Shown: positions 1 through 8,154 of the stretch, in pieces
Numbering within the stretch: the first letter of the stretch is position 1
Layout of the letters: each line of letters begins with the position of its first letter
NCBI RefSeq assembly: GCF_003955665.1
Contig: NZ_RXHU01000018.1
Coordinates: 81,240-145,239 of the forward strand
Length of the DNA: 64,000 nucleotides
Direction of reading: 5' to 3'
Origin: Paenibacillus whitsoniae
GTDB lineage: Bacteria > Bacillota > Bacilli > Paenibacillales > NBRC-103111
Program-made: the position numbers and the translations under genes
The notes under the pieces: generated by a model
Databases searched by the model: none
The model's input: only the letters and a program-made list of their open reading frames with translations
What the model was told of the DNA's origin: nothing

Positions 1-21
1 CGCTATTCGCCCCTCCCTAAA

Positions 22-693
22 TTATAGCGGTCCGGAAATACCTTGTTTGCGAATCATAAAGAAGTGTCCGGCAAGCAAAGCGAGCAGTACGCCAGGTAAG
101 AAGAATACGTGGATCGCGAAGAAACGAGTCAGCGTTTGCGCACCTACGATGCTTCCCCCTTGCAGCAATGTCTCGATATACGGACCAATGAAAGGTACGG
201 ATGCAGCAATCTTCATCCCTACTTGGGTAGCAAAATATGCTTTGTTATCCCAAGGCAGCAGGTATCCCGTAAAGCCAAGACCTAACATAACGAAGAAAAT
301 GAGCATTCCCACAACCCAGTTCATTTCACGAGGAGCTTTGTAAGAACCTGTAAAGAACACGCGCAGAGTATGTAAGAACATCATTACGATAACCAAACTC
401 GCTCCCCAGTGGTGCATACCGCGCACGATAACACCGAAAGCGACTTTATGTTGTAAGTAGTCAACACTTGCGTAAGCGTTGATAATATCAGGTGTGTAAT
501 ACATCGTCAAAAACATACCTGAAAGAATTTGGATCACTGTGATGAAAAACGTCAGTCCGCCAAAGCAGTACACGAAAGCGGAGAAATGGTGAGCAGGGTT
601 AACGTGCTCAGGCACCTCGTGATCTGCTACATCCCTCCACATAGGCGTAATATCAAGACGTTCGTCAATCCAGTTGTATACATTTTTAAACAT
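22..693 (-). CDS. qcrB: Cytochrome b6 subunit of menaquinol:cytochrome c reductase (QcrB)
   Basis: Membrane cytochrome b of the bc-type complex that oxidises menaquinol and passes electrons to the Rieske protein and cytochrome c. The 223-residue length matches the split b6-type subunit rather than full-length cytochrome b. Four candidate haem ligands have b6 spacing: His94/His108 and His195/His210. Cys43 lies 51 residues before His94, the position of the cysteine that binds the extra haem covalently in b6-type proteins. Several hydrophobic helices are visible. It lies 17 bp after qcrA. A purine-rich ribosome-binding site at about 8-18 points to a next gene (expected qcrC) beyond the window edge. 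Confidence 0.95.
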   Translation of the reverse strand: MFKNVYNWIDERLDITPMWRDVADHEVPEHVNPAHHFSAFVYCFGGLTFFITVIQILSGMFLTMYYTPDIINAYASVDYLQHKVAFGVIVRGMHHWGASLVIVMMFLHTLRVFFTGSYKAPREMNWVVGMLIFFVMLGLGFTGYLLPWDNKAYFATQVGMKIAASVPFIGPYIETLLQGGSIVGAQTLTRFFAIHVFFLPGVLLALLAGHFFMIRKQGISGPL

Positions 694-710
694 CTGACTG
701 TGACGCCCCC

Positions 711-1256
711 TTATACTCTTGTGTTAGCATGCAGTTGTCCAACATAAACGAAACCGTTCTCTACCTTTGTCGTATATTCGTCCAACGGCTTTGGAGCTAC
801 GGCAAGGTTCTTGCCATCTTGCGTATAGTGCGCTCCGTGACATGGGCAGAAATACTGGTCTTTGTAAGCAGGGTTATCGTTCCAGTTGACCGTACATCCA
901 AGGTGCTTACATGTTGGATTTAGTGCGAAGATCTTACCGTCACTGCCCTTGGAGATCCACGCTACCAATTCAGCATCGCTTTCATACCAGCCATCCACTT
1001 GATGAACTTGGAATGTAAAGGCTTGCGGTGCATTTGTGATCTTGCTTTCTTCGACAACCTTCACCCAATCCGCTGCCTTCGACTTCTGAAGGACTGGATC
1101 AATCGCAAACCGTACCATCGGCACGATGATACCAGCAGCCATGAATCCGCCAGCGCCGCCTAGGGTGTAAGAAAGAAATTGTCGACGAGACATTTCGCGT
1201 TTGGTCCCGGGTTTCTTCCCATGCTGTTCTTCTTTGTGATTGTTATGATCACTCAT
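711..1256 (-). CDS. qcrA: Rieske iron-sulfur subunit of menaquinol:cytochrome c reductase (QcrA)
   Basis: High-potential [2Fe-2S] protein that takes electrons from menaquinol. Both Rieske boxes are visible, CKHLGCTVNW and CPCHGAHY, followed by the conserved proline-rich loop. The N-terminus carries a Tat-like SRRQFL motif (about residues 23-28) before a hydrophobic anchor. The frame is open further upstream, but the ATG at 1256 has an AGGAGG-type site at the right distance, giving about 181 residues. It is followed by qcrB, and a sigma-A-type promoter lies about 110 bp upstream. Confidence 0.95.
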   Translation of the reverse strand: MSDHNNHKEEQHGKKPGTKREMSRRQFLSYTLGGAGGFMAAGIIVPMVRFAIDPVLQKSKAADWVKVVEESKITNAPQAFTFQVHQVDGWYESDAELVAWISKGSDGKIFALNPTCKHLGCTVNWNDNPAYKDQYFCPCHGAHYTQDGKNLAVAPKPLDEYTTKVENGFVYVGQLHANTRV

Positions 1257-1364
1257 TCTCAGGTCTACCCTCCTACATTGGCTGAAGCCCGAACCCTCTC
1301 GGACATCAGTTACCTCTATCACGTGTCGTTCGACATTACACTACATATTACTAGGACATTACTA

Positions 1365-1393
1365 ATAATAGCCTACGACTACTAGGTCGTCAA
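1365..1393 (-). promoter_or_regulatory. Probable sigma-A promoter of qcrAB
   Basis: On the minus strand, TTGACG (1388-1393) and TATTAT (1365-1370) are separated by 17 bp. This implies a transcript start near 1358 and a leader of about 100 nt before qcrA. It fits separate transcription of qcrABC from ypiF. The element is read directly from sequence; its use is inferred. Confidence 0.6.
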
Positions 1394-1538
1394 GAATTCG
1401 GAACTCCTTTTCAACCTGTGAATTTTGCGCTTTCAGACAAAGTTTAACGAAATTGTCACAACTTTGTGAAAGCCACTTTCATCCATTACTCCCCTTATCT
1501 TGCGCATTTTTTTTCCATTAATACACGGATTGTTAAAG

Positions 1539-1970
1539 TTAATCCACCGGATACCAGAGGCGCTGAATATGCTGAGAAATGCTTGATCTCACCAGTTCCG
1601 CCTCACTTACCCACTGTGTCCAGTCCAGCGCAATCAGCAAATCGATATGCTCGGTCTCCCATTCCGCTGCCTCTGTAAGCAGCGTCAACACGATGACATG
1701 TTTGAATCCGCTCGCTTTTATTTGTTCCGCAAGTGCTTCAGCCTGCTCGTTCGCGTTCACGCCCGTTATGTAATGAAGCGTCGGATAGGTTACCACTCGG
1801 CCTTTATAAGGAGCTTCTATCATATCCAACGCATCCTGAAGGCGCTCCAGCGCTTGCGTTGCGCCAAGCGGACCCTCGCTCCCCGCTAAGCCTGTCACAG
1901 GAAGCAGACAAGTATCTAAATACGGTTTTAACTCCGGCCATTGTACGGCATCGACTTCATGAAACTTCAA
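1539..1970 (-). CDS. ypiF: DUF2487 family protein, YpiF-like
   Basis: Protein of about 143 residues resembling B. subtilis YpiF, which sits just upstream of qcrA there as it does here. No catalytic motif is evident and the function is unknown. The track-length frame starts with a TTG at 2027, but the TTG at 1970 (protein beginning MKFHEVDAVQW) is preceded by an AGGGAGGG site about 6 nt away, so it is the better start. No transmembrane segment or signal peptide is visible. The identification rests on gene order plus overall resemblance. Confidence 0.75.
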   Translation of the reverse strand: MKFHEVDAVQWPELKPYLDTCLLPVTGLAGSEGPLGATQALERLQDALDMIEAPYKGRVVTYPTLHYITGVNANEQAEALAEQIKASGFKHVIVLTLLTEAAEWETEHIDLLIALDWTQWVSEAELVRSSISQHIQRLWYPVD

Positions 1971-2082
1971 GGTGTCGCCCTCCCTATTCTTTACCAAAAC
2001 AAAGTTGAGTATGTAGGACTCGATCAACTTGTACTTTAAAGCGAACTTGCGTGGCTGTCAATGAAAAGGGCGCATGTACAAC

Positions 2083-2113
2083 AAAAAGACACGTGAATGC
2101 TCATTCACATGTC
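2083..2113 (-). terminator. Rho-independent terminator after the IDEAL-domain gene
   Basis: On the minus strand an 11-bp stem (GACATGTGAAT/ATTCACGTGTC, one G-U pair) with a 4-nt loop is followed by a T tract. It ends the unit containing the IDEAL-domain gene before ypiF. Confidence 0.8.
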
Positions 2114-2144
2114 TCGCATTTGACATTGTGCGTCGTCCATTTCC

Positions 2145-2333
2145 CTAGCCAAGCGATTGCAGCAGCCTTAGCTCGGAAGTGAGCGCCAGGAAAGAAGGCT
2201 GATCTCCCTTCGCTAACGCACGGTCAATTTCTTTATACAAATTTTCTTCTCTATGTTTGCGTATGGCCTGATCCCAAATCATTTCCGCGAAAAGTGCCAG
2301 CAGCGCATCGTTAGATACATTCATTTTTCCCAT
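2145..2333 (-). CDS. Small IDEAL-domain protein
   Basis: A 62-residue acidic/helical protein with the IDEAL-type signature (EIDRALAKGDQPSFLALTSEL) near its C-terminus, as found at the end of B. subtilis YpiB, which neighbours ypiF. The large UPF0302 part of YpiB is absent. The function of IDEAL domains is not well defined. Two starts compete: ATG at 2333 has GGAGGT about 7 nt upstream, and ATG at 2426 (93 residues) has AGGAG 6 nt upstream. The shorter form is chosen because the extra N-terminus looks non-conserved in composition. Confidence 0.7.
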   Translation of the reverse strand: MGKMNVSNDALLALFAEMIWDQAIRKHREENLYKEIDRALAKGDQPSFLALTSELRLLQSLG

Positions 2334-2526
2334 GAGACCTACCTCCAAATGTTGTCCGCGGTTTGTCAGGAGCTTCTTTTTCGCAAAAATATTTGTGTTT
2401 GGATAGGTTGCTGTATGCCTCCCCATTAGCTGCTCCTATTACATCATATTCATTTGCACAGCGGGCGCTTCCTTCAAAAGCCCGATTGCCCTTGAATGTG
2501 CCTTTACCCAGATGTAGGTGAAGCGA

Positions 2527-3648
2527 TCAGAAAAGCACGACTTTATCTTCTTCCGAGATGCTTGTCCCCTGAATGATTCGTGATCCAAGCTTGGTAACTT
2601 GCACGACGGCGCCCTGCGACTCATCTTCTCCGATGCGAACCAAACCTTGATGCATCAGCATTTGAAGCAAGCGCTGCTCTACAATCGAAGCGGAGCTGTC
2701 GTAATAGTAAGGTTTGACCAATTGACTTAGTAAGTCAACCAAGGAAGCCACCGTCACCCAAGAGCCGCATAGCCGCTCAATCCAGGCCACCATGCTTTGA
2801 ATGTTGGGAATCGGATTTTTGTACAAGCGCAGCCAGAAGCGGTAGACGTCTACCGGACTCTCCTTTTTTCCTTCTATTAAACGCGCTTGTCCTTCCTCCG
2901 TAATCCGAAGCTGATAATCGTGCTCACTGATCCATTGCCGATAATAGCAATAATCATAAATGAGAGAAAAGCGATTTGGATACTCTTTGAACATTCGTCC
3001 GTAACCAAAGCGCCAAGCTCCTTTGCCAACCATGTCTTCCTGTACGGACAAAACGCCTAGTATTTGCTGCAGCTGCCGCTTGTACATGAAGCCCTCGGCT
3101 GTCAGCGGAATTTGCTGCGCCTGAGAAACAAGCGTGAGAAAATGAGAGATGTCTTCCACCAAAAGCAATTGCTCGTCCCGATAGACGGAAGGCTCCTGTG
3201 TCGTATGCAGCTCTCCCTTGAATTTCGCCGCTAACACATCCGCGAACCGGCGTTTCATATCCTTGGGCACATGGAACAAATATTTGGTTTGTTGGGAGTA
3301 GCCATTAAACAACCAGCCTAACCGCTTGAATTTCACGATCATATCGCGCGGGTTCCAGGTCTCGGACGCCTCCTTTTGAAATCGGGACTGCTGAACTCTA
3401 GCGACCAGCTCTTCCATGCTGAAAGCGTTGCGAGGATCGGAGAGTAAAGAATTGAGAAACCGGATGTCTTCCAGGCTCAGCCCCTGGATGTGTTTTTCAA
3501 AAATTTCCTTGCGCAGCGCCGTGCTCAGAATCGATTGAATCAATTCATGCTTGGAATGGCCGTTGCATTCGCATTCGTACGTATGGGCAATGCGGCCCAA
3601 TTCATGAATATCTGCATAACTGAGCATATCCGCCAAGTTCATTTCCAC
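2527..3648 (-). CDS. Conserved hypothetical protein, 373 residues
   Basis: Not confidently recognised. It is a soluble, mainly helical protein without signal peptide or transmembrane segment. The C-terminal third looks like winged-helix material (for example around LLQMLMHQGLVRIGEDESQGAVVQVTKLG), which is reminiscent of helicase-associated wing domains, but no helicase or nuclease motif is present. The GTG start has an AGGAGGGG site 7 nt upstream. It stands between the IDEAL gene and a histidine phosphatase. A DNA-binding or protein-interaction role is only a guess. Confidence 0.7.
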   Translation of the reverse strand: MEMNLADMLSYADIHELGRIAHTYECECNGHSKHELIQSILSTALRKEIFEKHIQGLSLEDIRFLNSLLSDPRNAFSMEELVARVQQSRFQKEASETWNPRDMIVKFKRLGWLFNGYSQQTKYLFHVPKDMKRRFADVLAAKFKGELHTTQEPSVYRDEQLLLVEDISHFLTLVSQAQQIPLTAEGFMYKRQLQQILGVLSVQEDMVGKGAWRFGYGRMFKEYPNRFSLIYDYCYYRQWISEHDYQLRITEEGQARLIEGKKESPVDVYRFWLRLYKNPIPNIQSMVAWIERLCGSWVTVASLVDLLSQLVKPYYYDSSASIVEQRLLQMLMHQGLVRIGEDESQGAVVQVTKLGSRIIQGTSISEEDKVVLF

Positions 3649-3735
3649 CCTGTATCCCCTCCTTCCGAAGCTGCGAGGCTCCGCTCTTTCTAGTAACCAT
3701 TATGGGATGATTTCCCAAAAATATTCCGGATAAAC

Positions 3736-3765
3736 CAAAAAAACATGGCCTCTCATAGGCCATGT
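3736..3765 (-). terminator. Rho-independent terminator after the histidine phosphatase gene
   Basis: Minus-strand hairpin ACATGGCCT/AGAGGCCATGT followed by seven T residues. Confidence 0.85.
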
Positions 3766-3775
3766 TCAAGATAAT

Positions 3776-4351
3776 CTATTCATTTTGGAGATGCGCCAGG
3801 CAGTTATAAAGCTGCAATTCCCAGCCGGCTTCTCCGCGCAGCAAGATCGTAAGCGAAGTGTTCTTCAGGAATGACTCAGGTTCCATTTTCAGCTCGCGTA
3901 AAATTTGAACGATGAATCCGCCGTGCGAGACTAGTAGCAGCTTGCCGTCAGGATAGGCCTGCAGCAGTTCTTGCTCAAGCTCGATCCATCTGGCCCACAG
4001 CTCCTGATCCGTTTCCTGTCCAATGTCCAGCTTCTTCCAATCGACACCCCAGCGTGCTTCACGCTCTTCAACCGTCGTCCCCTCTGCTTGTCCATAGCTG
4101 CGCTCTCTCAACCTGCGATCTTCGTGAAGCAGCGCAATGCCGGATTCAACGGCAATAATTTGCGCGGTTTCGCTCGCCCGCTTCAAATCACTGCAGATGA
4201 TGCCGTCCCACTGTTCCCCGGCAAGGCGTCGGCCAAGTTTTCTGGCCTCCTCGCGGCCTACTTCCGTCAAATCCGTGTCCAATTGCCCCTGCAATTTGCC
4301 GAGCTGATTCCATTCCGTACTTCCGTGCCGCACAAACCCAAGCATTGTCAT
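3776..4351 (-). CDS. Histidine phosphatase family protein (phosphoglycerate-mutase-like)
   Basis: Branch-1 histidine phosphatase fold. The catalytic RHG triplet (residues 8-10 from the chosen start), a second conserved arginine in CSDLKRASETA and the acid in LRERSYGQ are present, and the second catalytic His lies in VSHGGF near residue 140. Such enzymes remove phosphate from small molecules; the substrate cannot be told from sequence. Starts at 4363 (GTG), 4351 and 4345 (ATG) are all possible; 4351 is chosen because of the upstream GGAG. It has its own terminator. Confidence 0.85.
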   Translation of the reverse strand: MTMLGFVRHGSTEWNQLGKLQGQLDTDLTEVGREEARKLGRRLAGEQWDGIICSDLKRASETAQIIAVESGIALLHEDRRLRERSYGQAEGTTVEEREARWGVDWKKLDIGQETDQELWARWIELEQELLQAYPDGKLLLVSHGGFIVQILRELKMEPESFLKNTSLTILLRGEAGWELQLYNCLAHLQNE

Positions 4352-4408
4352 CCTGTCTAACACTCCATTCGCATTCGATATAAATGAAAAATGCCCCGCG
4401 CCGGAGCA

Positions 4409-5047
4409 TTAATGTTTCGTACGTGATAACCAGTTCATAATGATAATCGTCGCTGTAAGCCCCAAGAGTGAAATAACCAGCAAATAATGCGGATAAGAAT
4501 GAATTGGCCCTACATGAAACCGAAGCGGCTCCATAAAGCTGGGATTCAGGCTGGCAACCGCGTCGCCGAGCTTATGCCCATTCATCGACTCCGTGTTTGG
4601 CGATTTGAGTGCTTGCGGCGCTTGCAAATCAAAGAGTGAATTGTCAGCCGACGCCATCGTCGTCTGCGGAGAGCCTTCATACACAATGGCAAATAAGAAA
4701 CTGAAAATAAAAAGAGCCAAACAGAAAGCAATCACAACCGTTAAATTCCGTCTTAATTTATAAGATATGTTATAGAGTCGCTCGGACACGGGAATGCGCC
4801 AAGATTCGTCTTCATATATACGATCCATGACTTTGCCGGAGATCACAGGCTCATAGCTCGCAAGCTCCTGCTCGTCCGCGGCAGTGCGAATAAGCACCAT
4901 GCTTTCTTCCCACATTTGAAATTCTTCCGCGCATGCCGTACATTTCAGCAAGTGCGCATCAACAGCTTTCCGACGCAGGTCATCATTCGGCAAGTCCCAA
5001 TACACCCCAAATAACTCCTGAATCTCATTACATGTCATCGTAGTCAT
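4409..5047 (-). CDS. Anti-sigma factor with zinc-binding N-terminus
   Basis: A 212-residue membrane protein with a ZAS-type motif H32-x3-C36-x2-C39 in the N-terminal cytoplasmic part, a transmembrane helix around residues 100-122, an extracytoplasmic stretch and a second hydrophobic segment near the C-terminus. Its start overlaps the end of the ECF sigma gene by 4 bp (ATGA), so the two are translationally coupled and it should hold that sigma factor inactive. Release presumably involves membrane proteolysis, as for RsiW; PrsW, a site-1 protease of that kind, is encoded at 44074-44781. Confidence 0.85.
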   Translation of the reverse strand: MTTMTCNEIQELFGVYWDLPNDDLRRKAVDAHLLKCTACAEEFQMWEESMVLIRTAADEQELASYEPVISGKVMDRIYEDESWRIPVSERLYNISYKLRRNLTVVIAFCLALFIFSFLFAIVYEGSPQTTMASADNSLFDLQAPQALKSPNTESMNGHKLGDAVASLNPSFMEPLRFHVGPIHSYPHYLLVISLLGLTATIIIMNWLSRTKH

Positions 5048-5625
5048 CCCTTCGATTCTTCGAATATCGGTTCACTGATATAAGGGTCCAGGTGCAATTT
5101 CACGGAAGCCCTTGCCCGGAACAACAACGATTTGACCGAGCTAACCGTTTGGCCGAGTATATTCGCAATTTCCTGATAATCCATTTGATCATATTCCCGT
5201 AAAATTAAAGCGGACCGCTGTTTCTCCGGCAGACTGTTGATCGCCTCGCGCACCATTGAGACCTTCTCATTGCGCAGCATTGTTTGCTCTGGCATCGCAT
5301 CCAAGGATGCGTGCGGCGTAAGACCGCTTTGCTCCAGCGATACCTGAACACTCTTGTTCTTACGCAATTCGCTGAGCACGGTATTTCGCGCAATCGTATA
5401 CAGCCACGTGGAGAAAGAAGCTTCAATCTCACGGAACGAATGCAAGCTGCGATACGCTTTATAGAAAGTTTCATTACAGAGATCTTCTGCGATCCCTTCC
5501 ATCGCCGTACTTTTTAACATGTGAAAAATAAAGGCAAGGATTTTCCGCTCGTAACGACGCATAAGTTCGTTATACAGCTGAACATTTCCATCCTTGATTT
5601 CGCGGATCAATTGGGAATCGGTCAT
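5044..5625 (-). CDS. ECF-type RNA polymerase sigma factor
   Basis: A 193-residue sigma-70 of the extracytoplasmic-function class. Region 2 covers about residues 10-90 (including AEDLCNETFYKAYRSLHSF and FSTWLYTIARN). Region 4 covers about residues 128-178 with a helix-turn-helix (LREYDQMDYQEIANILGQTVSSVKSLLFRARASV). No region 3 is present, as expected. It is overlapped by its anti-sigma gene. The upstream region holds a candidate ECF promoter, suggesting autoregulation. Which ECF group it belongs to (SigW-like or other) was not determined. Confidence 0.9.
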   Translation of the reverse strand: MTDSQLIREIKDGNVQLYNELMRRYERKILAFIFHMLKSTAMEGIAEDLCNETFYKAYRSLHSFREIEASFSTWLYTIARNTVLSELRKNKSVQVSLEQSGLTPHASLDAMPEQTMLRNEKVSMVREAINSLPEKQRSALILREYDQMDYQEIANILGQTVSSVKSLLFRARASVKLHLDPYISEPIFEESKG

Positions 5626-5679
5626 TACGTGGCGACCCTCCTAGCGGTTCCGGGGTACCACTCCAACTGCTCATATTGG

Positions 5680-5706
5680 TTAGACTGAGATTGGAGTGAA
5701 AAGTTG
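5680..5706 (-). promoter_or_regulatory. Candidate autoregulatory ECF promoter
   Basis: Minus strand: GCAAC followed by a T-rich run (-35, 5699-5707) and, 16-17 bp on, AGTCTAA (-10, 5680-5686). The AAC core and GTC core with this spacing match ECF-sigma promoters, and the position upstream of the sigma gene fits autoregulation. The rest of the 361-bp gap (5626-5986) holds a purine-rich ribosome-binding site near 5650 and the terminator at 5861-5886; nothing else was recognised. Confidence 0.45.
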
Positions 5707-5860
5707 CGATCTATTTGTAAAAAAAGTATGAATGCATTTTTAAGCAGAGATGTGGCTTAGTAATAGTTCGAGCTTGACGGCAAAAATCCTGCTGCTTTCG
5801 ACAAATTGCCCAATAAATTTCACATTCGCTGCATCAGATCATATATATGCAACTAAAGAC

Positions 5861-5886
5861 AAAAAAAAACCGCCGAATCGGCGGTT
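5861..5886 (-). terminator. Terminator after the polysaccharide deacetylase gene
   Basis: Minus strand CCGCCG-ATT-CGGCGG stem followed by nine T residues. Confidence 0.9.
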
Positions 5887-5986
5887 GCACTTATGGTGCG
5901 ATTATCGGATAGGAGTGGAGAGAAACCATACTGTACTTTTATTATATGTATACGGTTTCATTTTGTCAACATTTTTTTGAAAACGT

Positions 5987-6877
5987 TTACGAAGCATGGA
6001 AATGACGAGCGGCTTGAGGATTGTTTCCTTCATTTCTCGCTGCTCGTTTAATTAAATTGCAAATCGAATAAGGACGTATATAAGGGCTCCCCGCGTTAAT
6101 TCGCGGAATTTGCATCGGGTCTCCTGCAAAATCCGTGATGCCGTTCGTTGTTGTAAAGCCGAATTTAATCCCTGCCTGCTGCAGCAGTGCGATCGTCTGC
6201 GCATCGTAGCTGCCGTACGGATAAGCGTAACCATTTACTTCCCTGGCTGCATTCAGCTCGGTCAGCTTCGTAATCATCGTCAGCGTATCCTGCGAAATTC
6301 TGGATTTGAACTGATCTTCTGTCTCCGGAACACCTTGTAAGACCAACTTGTTCGTCAAGAATGGCTTGCCGTCCTGCATTTGATGAAGGGAATCCGAATG
6401 GCCTTGAAATTCAATCTTGGGGAAATCCGACCGGATACGCTTGATTTCTTCTTTCGACAAGGCGTGAAGTTTCGGAGCGGTTGGATCATCAAGATCTTTG
6501 GTGATCACAAAATTCACGGCAGGAATCCGCATTTTTTTGAGAACTGGATACGCGTAGGTCGCGAAACTTTCGTAACCGTCATCGAACGTAACCAACACAG
6601 CATTGTCCGGTACATCAGCACCTTGAGTTTTAAAGCGTTTGAACTGATCGAACGAAATGAACATAAAACCGTCGCGTTGGAGCGCTTCCAGTTGACGTTC
6701 AAATAGTTTCGGCGTAATTGTCACCGATCCTTGCACATCCGGGTCAAGGTGATGGTACACCAGTACAGCCACTTGCTTGGAATAATAAACTTCCTTTTCA
6801 CTGGCGACAATCGGGGTAAAATTCATAATAACAATGACAAAGGTAAGCATGCCGATCCACAAAATCCTTGCTTTCAC
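5987..6877 (-). CDS. Secreted polysaccharide deacetylase (NodB domain)
   Basis: A 296-residue extracytoplasmic deacetylase acting on an N-acetylated cell-wall or capsular polymer; the exact substrate is unknown. An N-terminal hydrophobic signal/anchor (residues 5-25) precedes the NodB domain. Motif 1 TFDD is at 97-100 and the metal-binding pair H160-x4-H165 is in GHSDSLH. The GTG start at 6877 is supported by a purine-rich site upstream. It has its own promoter and terminator, so it is monocistronic between the ECF unit and tyrA. Confidence 0.85.
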   Translation of the reverse strand: MKARILWIGMLTFVIVIMNFTPIVASEKEVYYSKQVAVLVYHHLDPDVQGSVTITPKLFERQLEALQRDGFMFISFDQFKRFKTQGADVPDNAVLVTFDDGYESFATYAYPVLKKMRIPAVNFVITKDLDDPTAPKLHALSKEEIKRIRSDFPKIEFQGHSDSLHQMQDGKPFLTNKLVLQGVPETEDQFKSRISQDTLTMITKLTELNAAREVNGYAYPYGSYDAQTIALLQQAGIKFGFTTTNGITDFAGDPMQIPRINAGSPYIRPYSICNLIKRAARNEGNNPQAARHFHAS

Positions 6878-6925
6878 ATCATTCGCCCCATGACTTTTAA
6901 AAGTTAAAAAAACGGATAGCGATTT

Positions 6926-6954
6926 ATTATAGCATGCGACTTAAGACCTGAGAA
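6926..6954 (-). promoter_or_regulatory. Candidate sigma-A promoter of the deacetylase gene
   Basis: Minus strand TTCTCA (6949-6954), 17-bp spacer, TATAAT (6926-6931). The -10 is perfect and the -35 matches 4 of 6 bases. Confidence 0.55.
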
Positions 6955-6976
6955 TACGTCTTTTATTAAGAAAATG

Positions 6977-7032
6977 AAATAAACCGCCATGCCGCGGATA
7001 AGTAGCTCTTACCTGCGCATGCCGGTTTATTT
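6977..7032 (-). terminator. Large hairpin ending the aromatic supra-operon
   Basis: Minus strand inverted repeat with arms AAATAAACCG and CGGTTTATTT and further inner pairing (GCATGC/GCATGG region), directly after tyrA. It lacks a clean T tract, so termination efficiency is uncertain, but the position and arm length fit the end of the operon. Confidence 0.6.
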
Positions 7033-7042
7033 CGAATGTCAT

Positions 7043-8131
7043 TTATACGTGAACTGCATATTGCTCGCCGAGAAGTTCGGAAGCCCGATCCGCTTCCTCC
7101 TGATTGCGGAAGGACAAGCGAAGTATGCCCGGAACATCTTCACGGCTTTCAATAATTTGAAGATTGCTGAGGTTAATCCGGGCATTCCCCAGCAGTGTTG
7201 CAATAGAGCCAATAATTCCCGGATGATCCGGTACATCGACATAAATATCATATAAGGACGTGAGCATGCCTTTGCGACGCTCAGGCAGCTTACCGCGAAA
7301 TTCACCGGAGAGACGGAATTGTTCGGCAATTCCCTCTCCGTCGCTTTGCTCAATCAATTGAATAAAACGCGCAATCTCGCCGTTCCAGTCTTGGAGCAGC
7401 TTCAGCAGCACCTCGCGATTGTTCACGAGAATGTCACGCCAGATGCTCGGTTCGCTGGCTGCGATTCGCGTAATATCGCGGAACCCGCCTGCCGCGAGAT
7501 TTTGGTAGAGCGGATTCGTTTCATTATACACGCGGACTTGATTCACTAAGGCGACAGCAATAATATGCGGCAGATGGCTGATCGCGCCGACGATTTCATC
7601 GTGCTCGCGAGCATCGACTCGAACGACCTGCGCTTTGGTCTCACTGAGGAAAGCTGTCAAACGATCTACTTCGAGCTCCGGCGTGCCTTCTGCCGGTGTT
7701 AGCACATAGAAAGCATTCTCGAATAAATGGGATGATGCAGCTTCTACACCATGCCGCTCCGAACCCGCCATCGGATGACCGCCGATGAAATAAACGCCTT
7801 CTCTCACTACAGCTGCGGCGCTTTCCGTCACGGACGCTTTCGTACTCCCAACATCTGTAATGATGCAGCCTGGCTTCAGCGGCAGCTCCACAAGCTGCTT
7901 CACATAATCCTCCAACATGCCTACCGGCACGCACAGGAATAGATAATCTGCGTCCTGTGCAGCTTCCGCCATCGACGTCGTGGCAATATCCACGACGCCG
8001 CGCTTAAGCAGCTTCTCCACGGACTTCGGGTTTGGCGAATGACCGACGACCGTATACCCAGGCTTTCCTTTATAACATAAGGCCAGTGATCCACCGATCA
8101 GCCCTACACCGAAAATCGCTATCTTCGTCAT
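7043..8131 (-). CDS. tyrA: Prephenate dehydrogenase with ACT domain
   Basis: Oxidatively decarboxylates prephenate to 4-hydroxyphenylpyruvate on the route to tyrosine. The NAD-binding GxGxxG motif (GVGLIGG) is at residues 8-14. The conserved GGHPMAGSE motif is near residue 117-125, and HLPHIIA follows. A C-terminal ACT domain spans about residues 292-362 (YVDVPDHPGIIGSIATLL), suggesting allosteric feedback, probably by tyrosine. It is the last gene of the supra-operon, 23 bp after hisC, followed by a large hairpin. The same position is known in B. subtilis. Confidence 0.95.
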   Translation of the reverse strand: MTKIAIFGVGLIGGSLALCYKGKPGYTVVGHSPNPKSVEKLLKRGVVDIATTSMAEAAQDADYLFLCVPVGMLEDYVKQLVELPLKPGCIITDVGSTKASVTESAAAVVREGVYFIGGHPMAGSERHGVEAASSHLFENAFYVLTPAEGTPELEVDRLTAFLSETKAQVVRVDAREHDEIVGAISHLPHIIAVALVNQVRVYNETNPLYQNLAAGGFRDITRIAASEPSIWRDILVNNREVLLKLLQDWNGEIARFIQLIEQSDGEGIAEQFRLSGEFRGKLPERRKGMLTSLYDIYVDVPDHPGIIGSIATLLGNARINLSNLQIIESREDVPGILRLSFRNQEEADRASELLGEQYAVHV

Positions 8132-8154
8132 GAAATCAACCTTTGTAAATGGAA

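Noticed and set aside
1450..1485. Possible Rex or CcpA site (TTGTGAAA ... TTTCA) upstream of qcrA.
   Set aside because: The half-sites are not correctly spaced for a Rex palindrome and only one half fits well.
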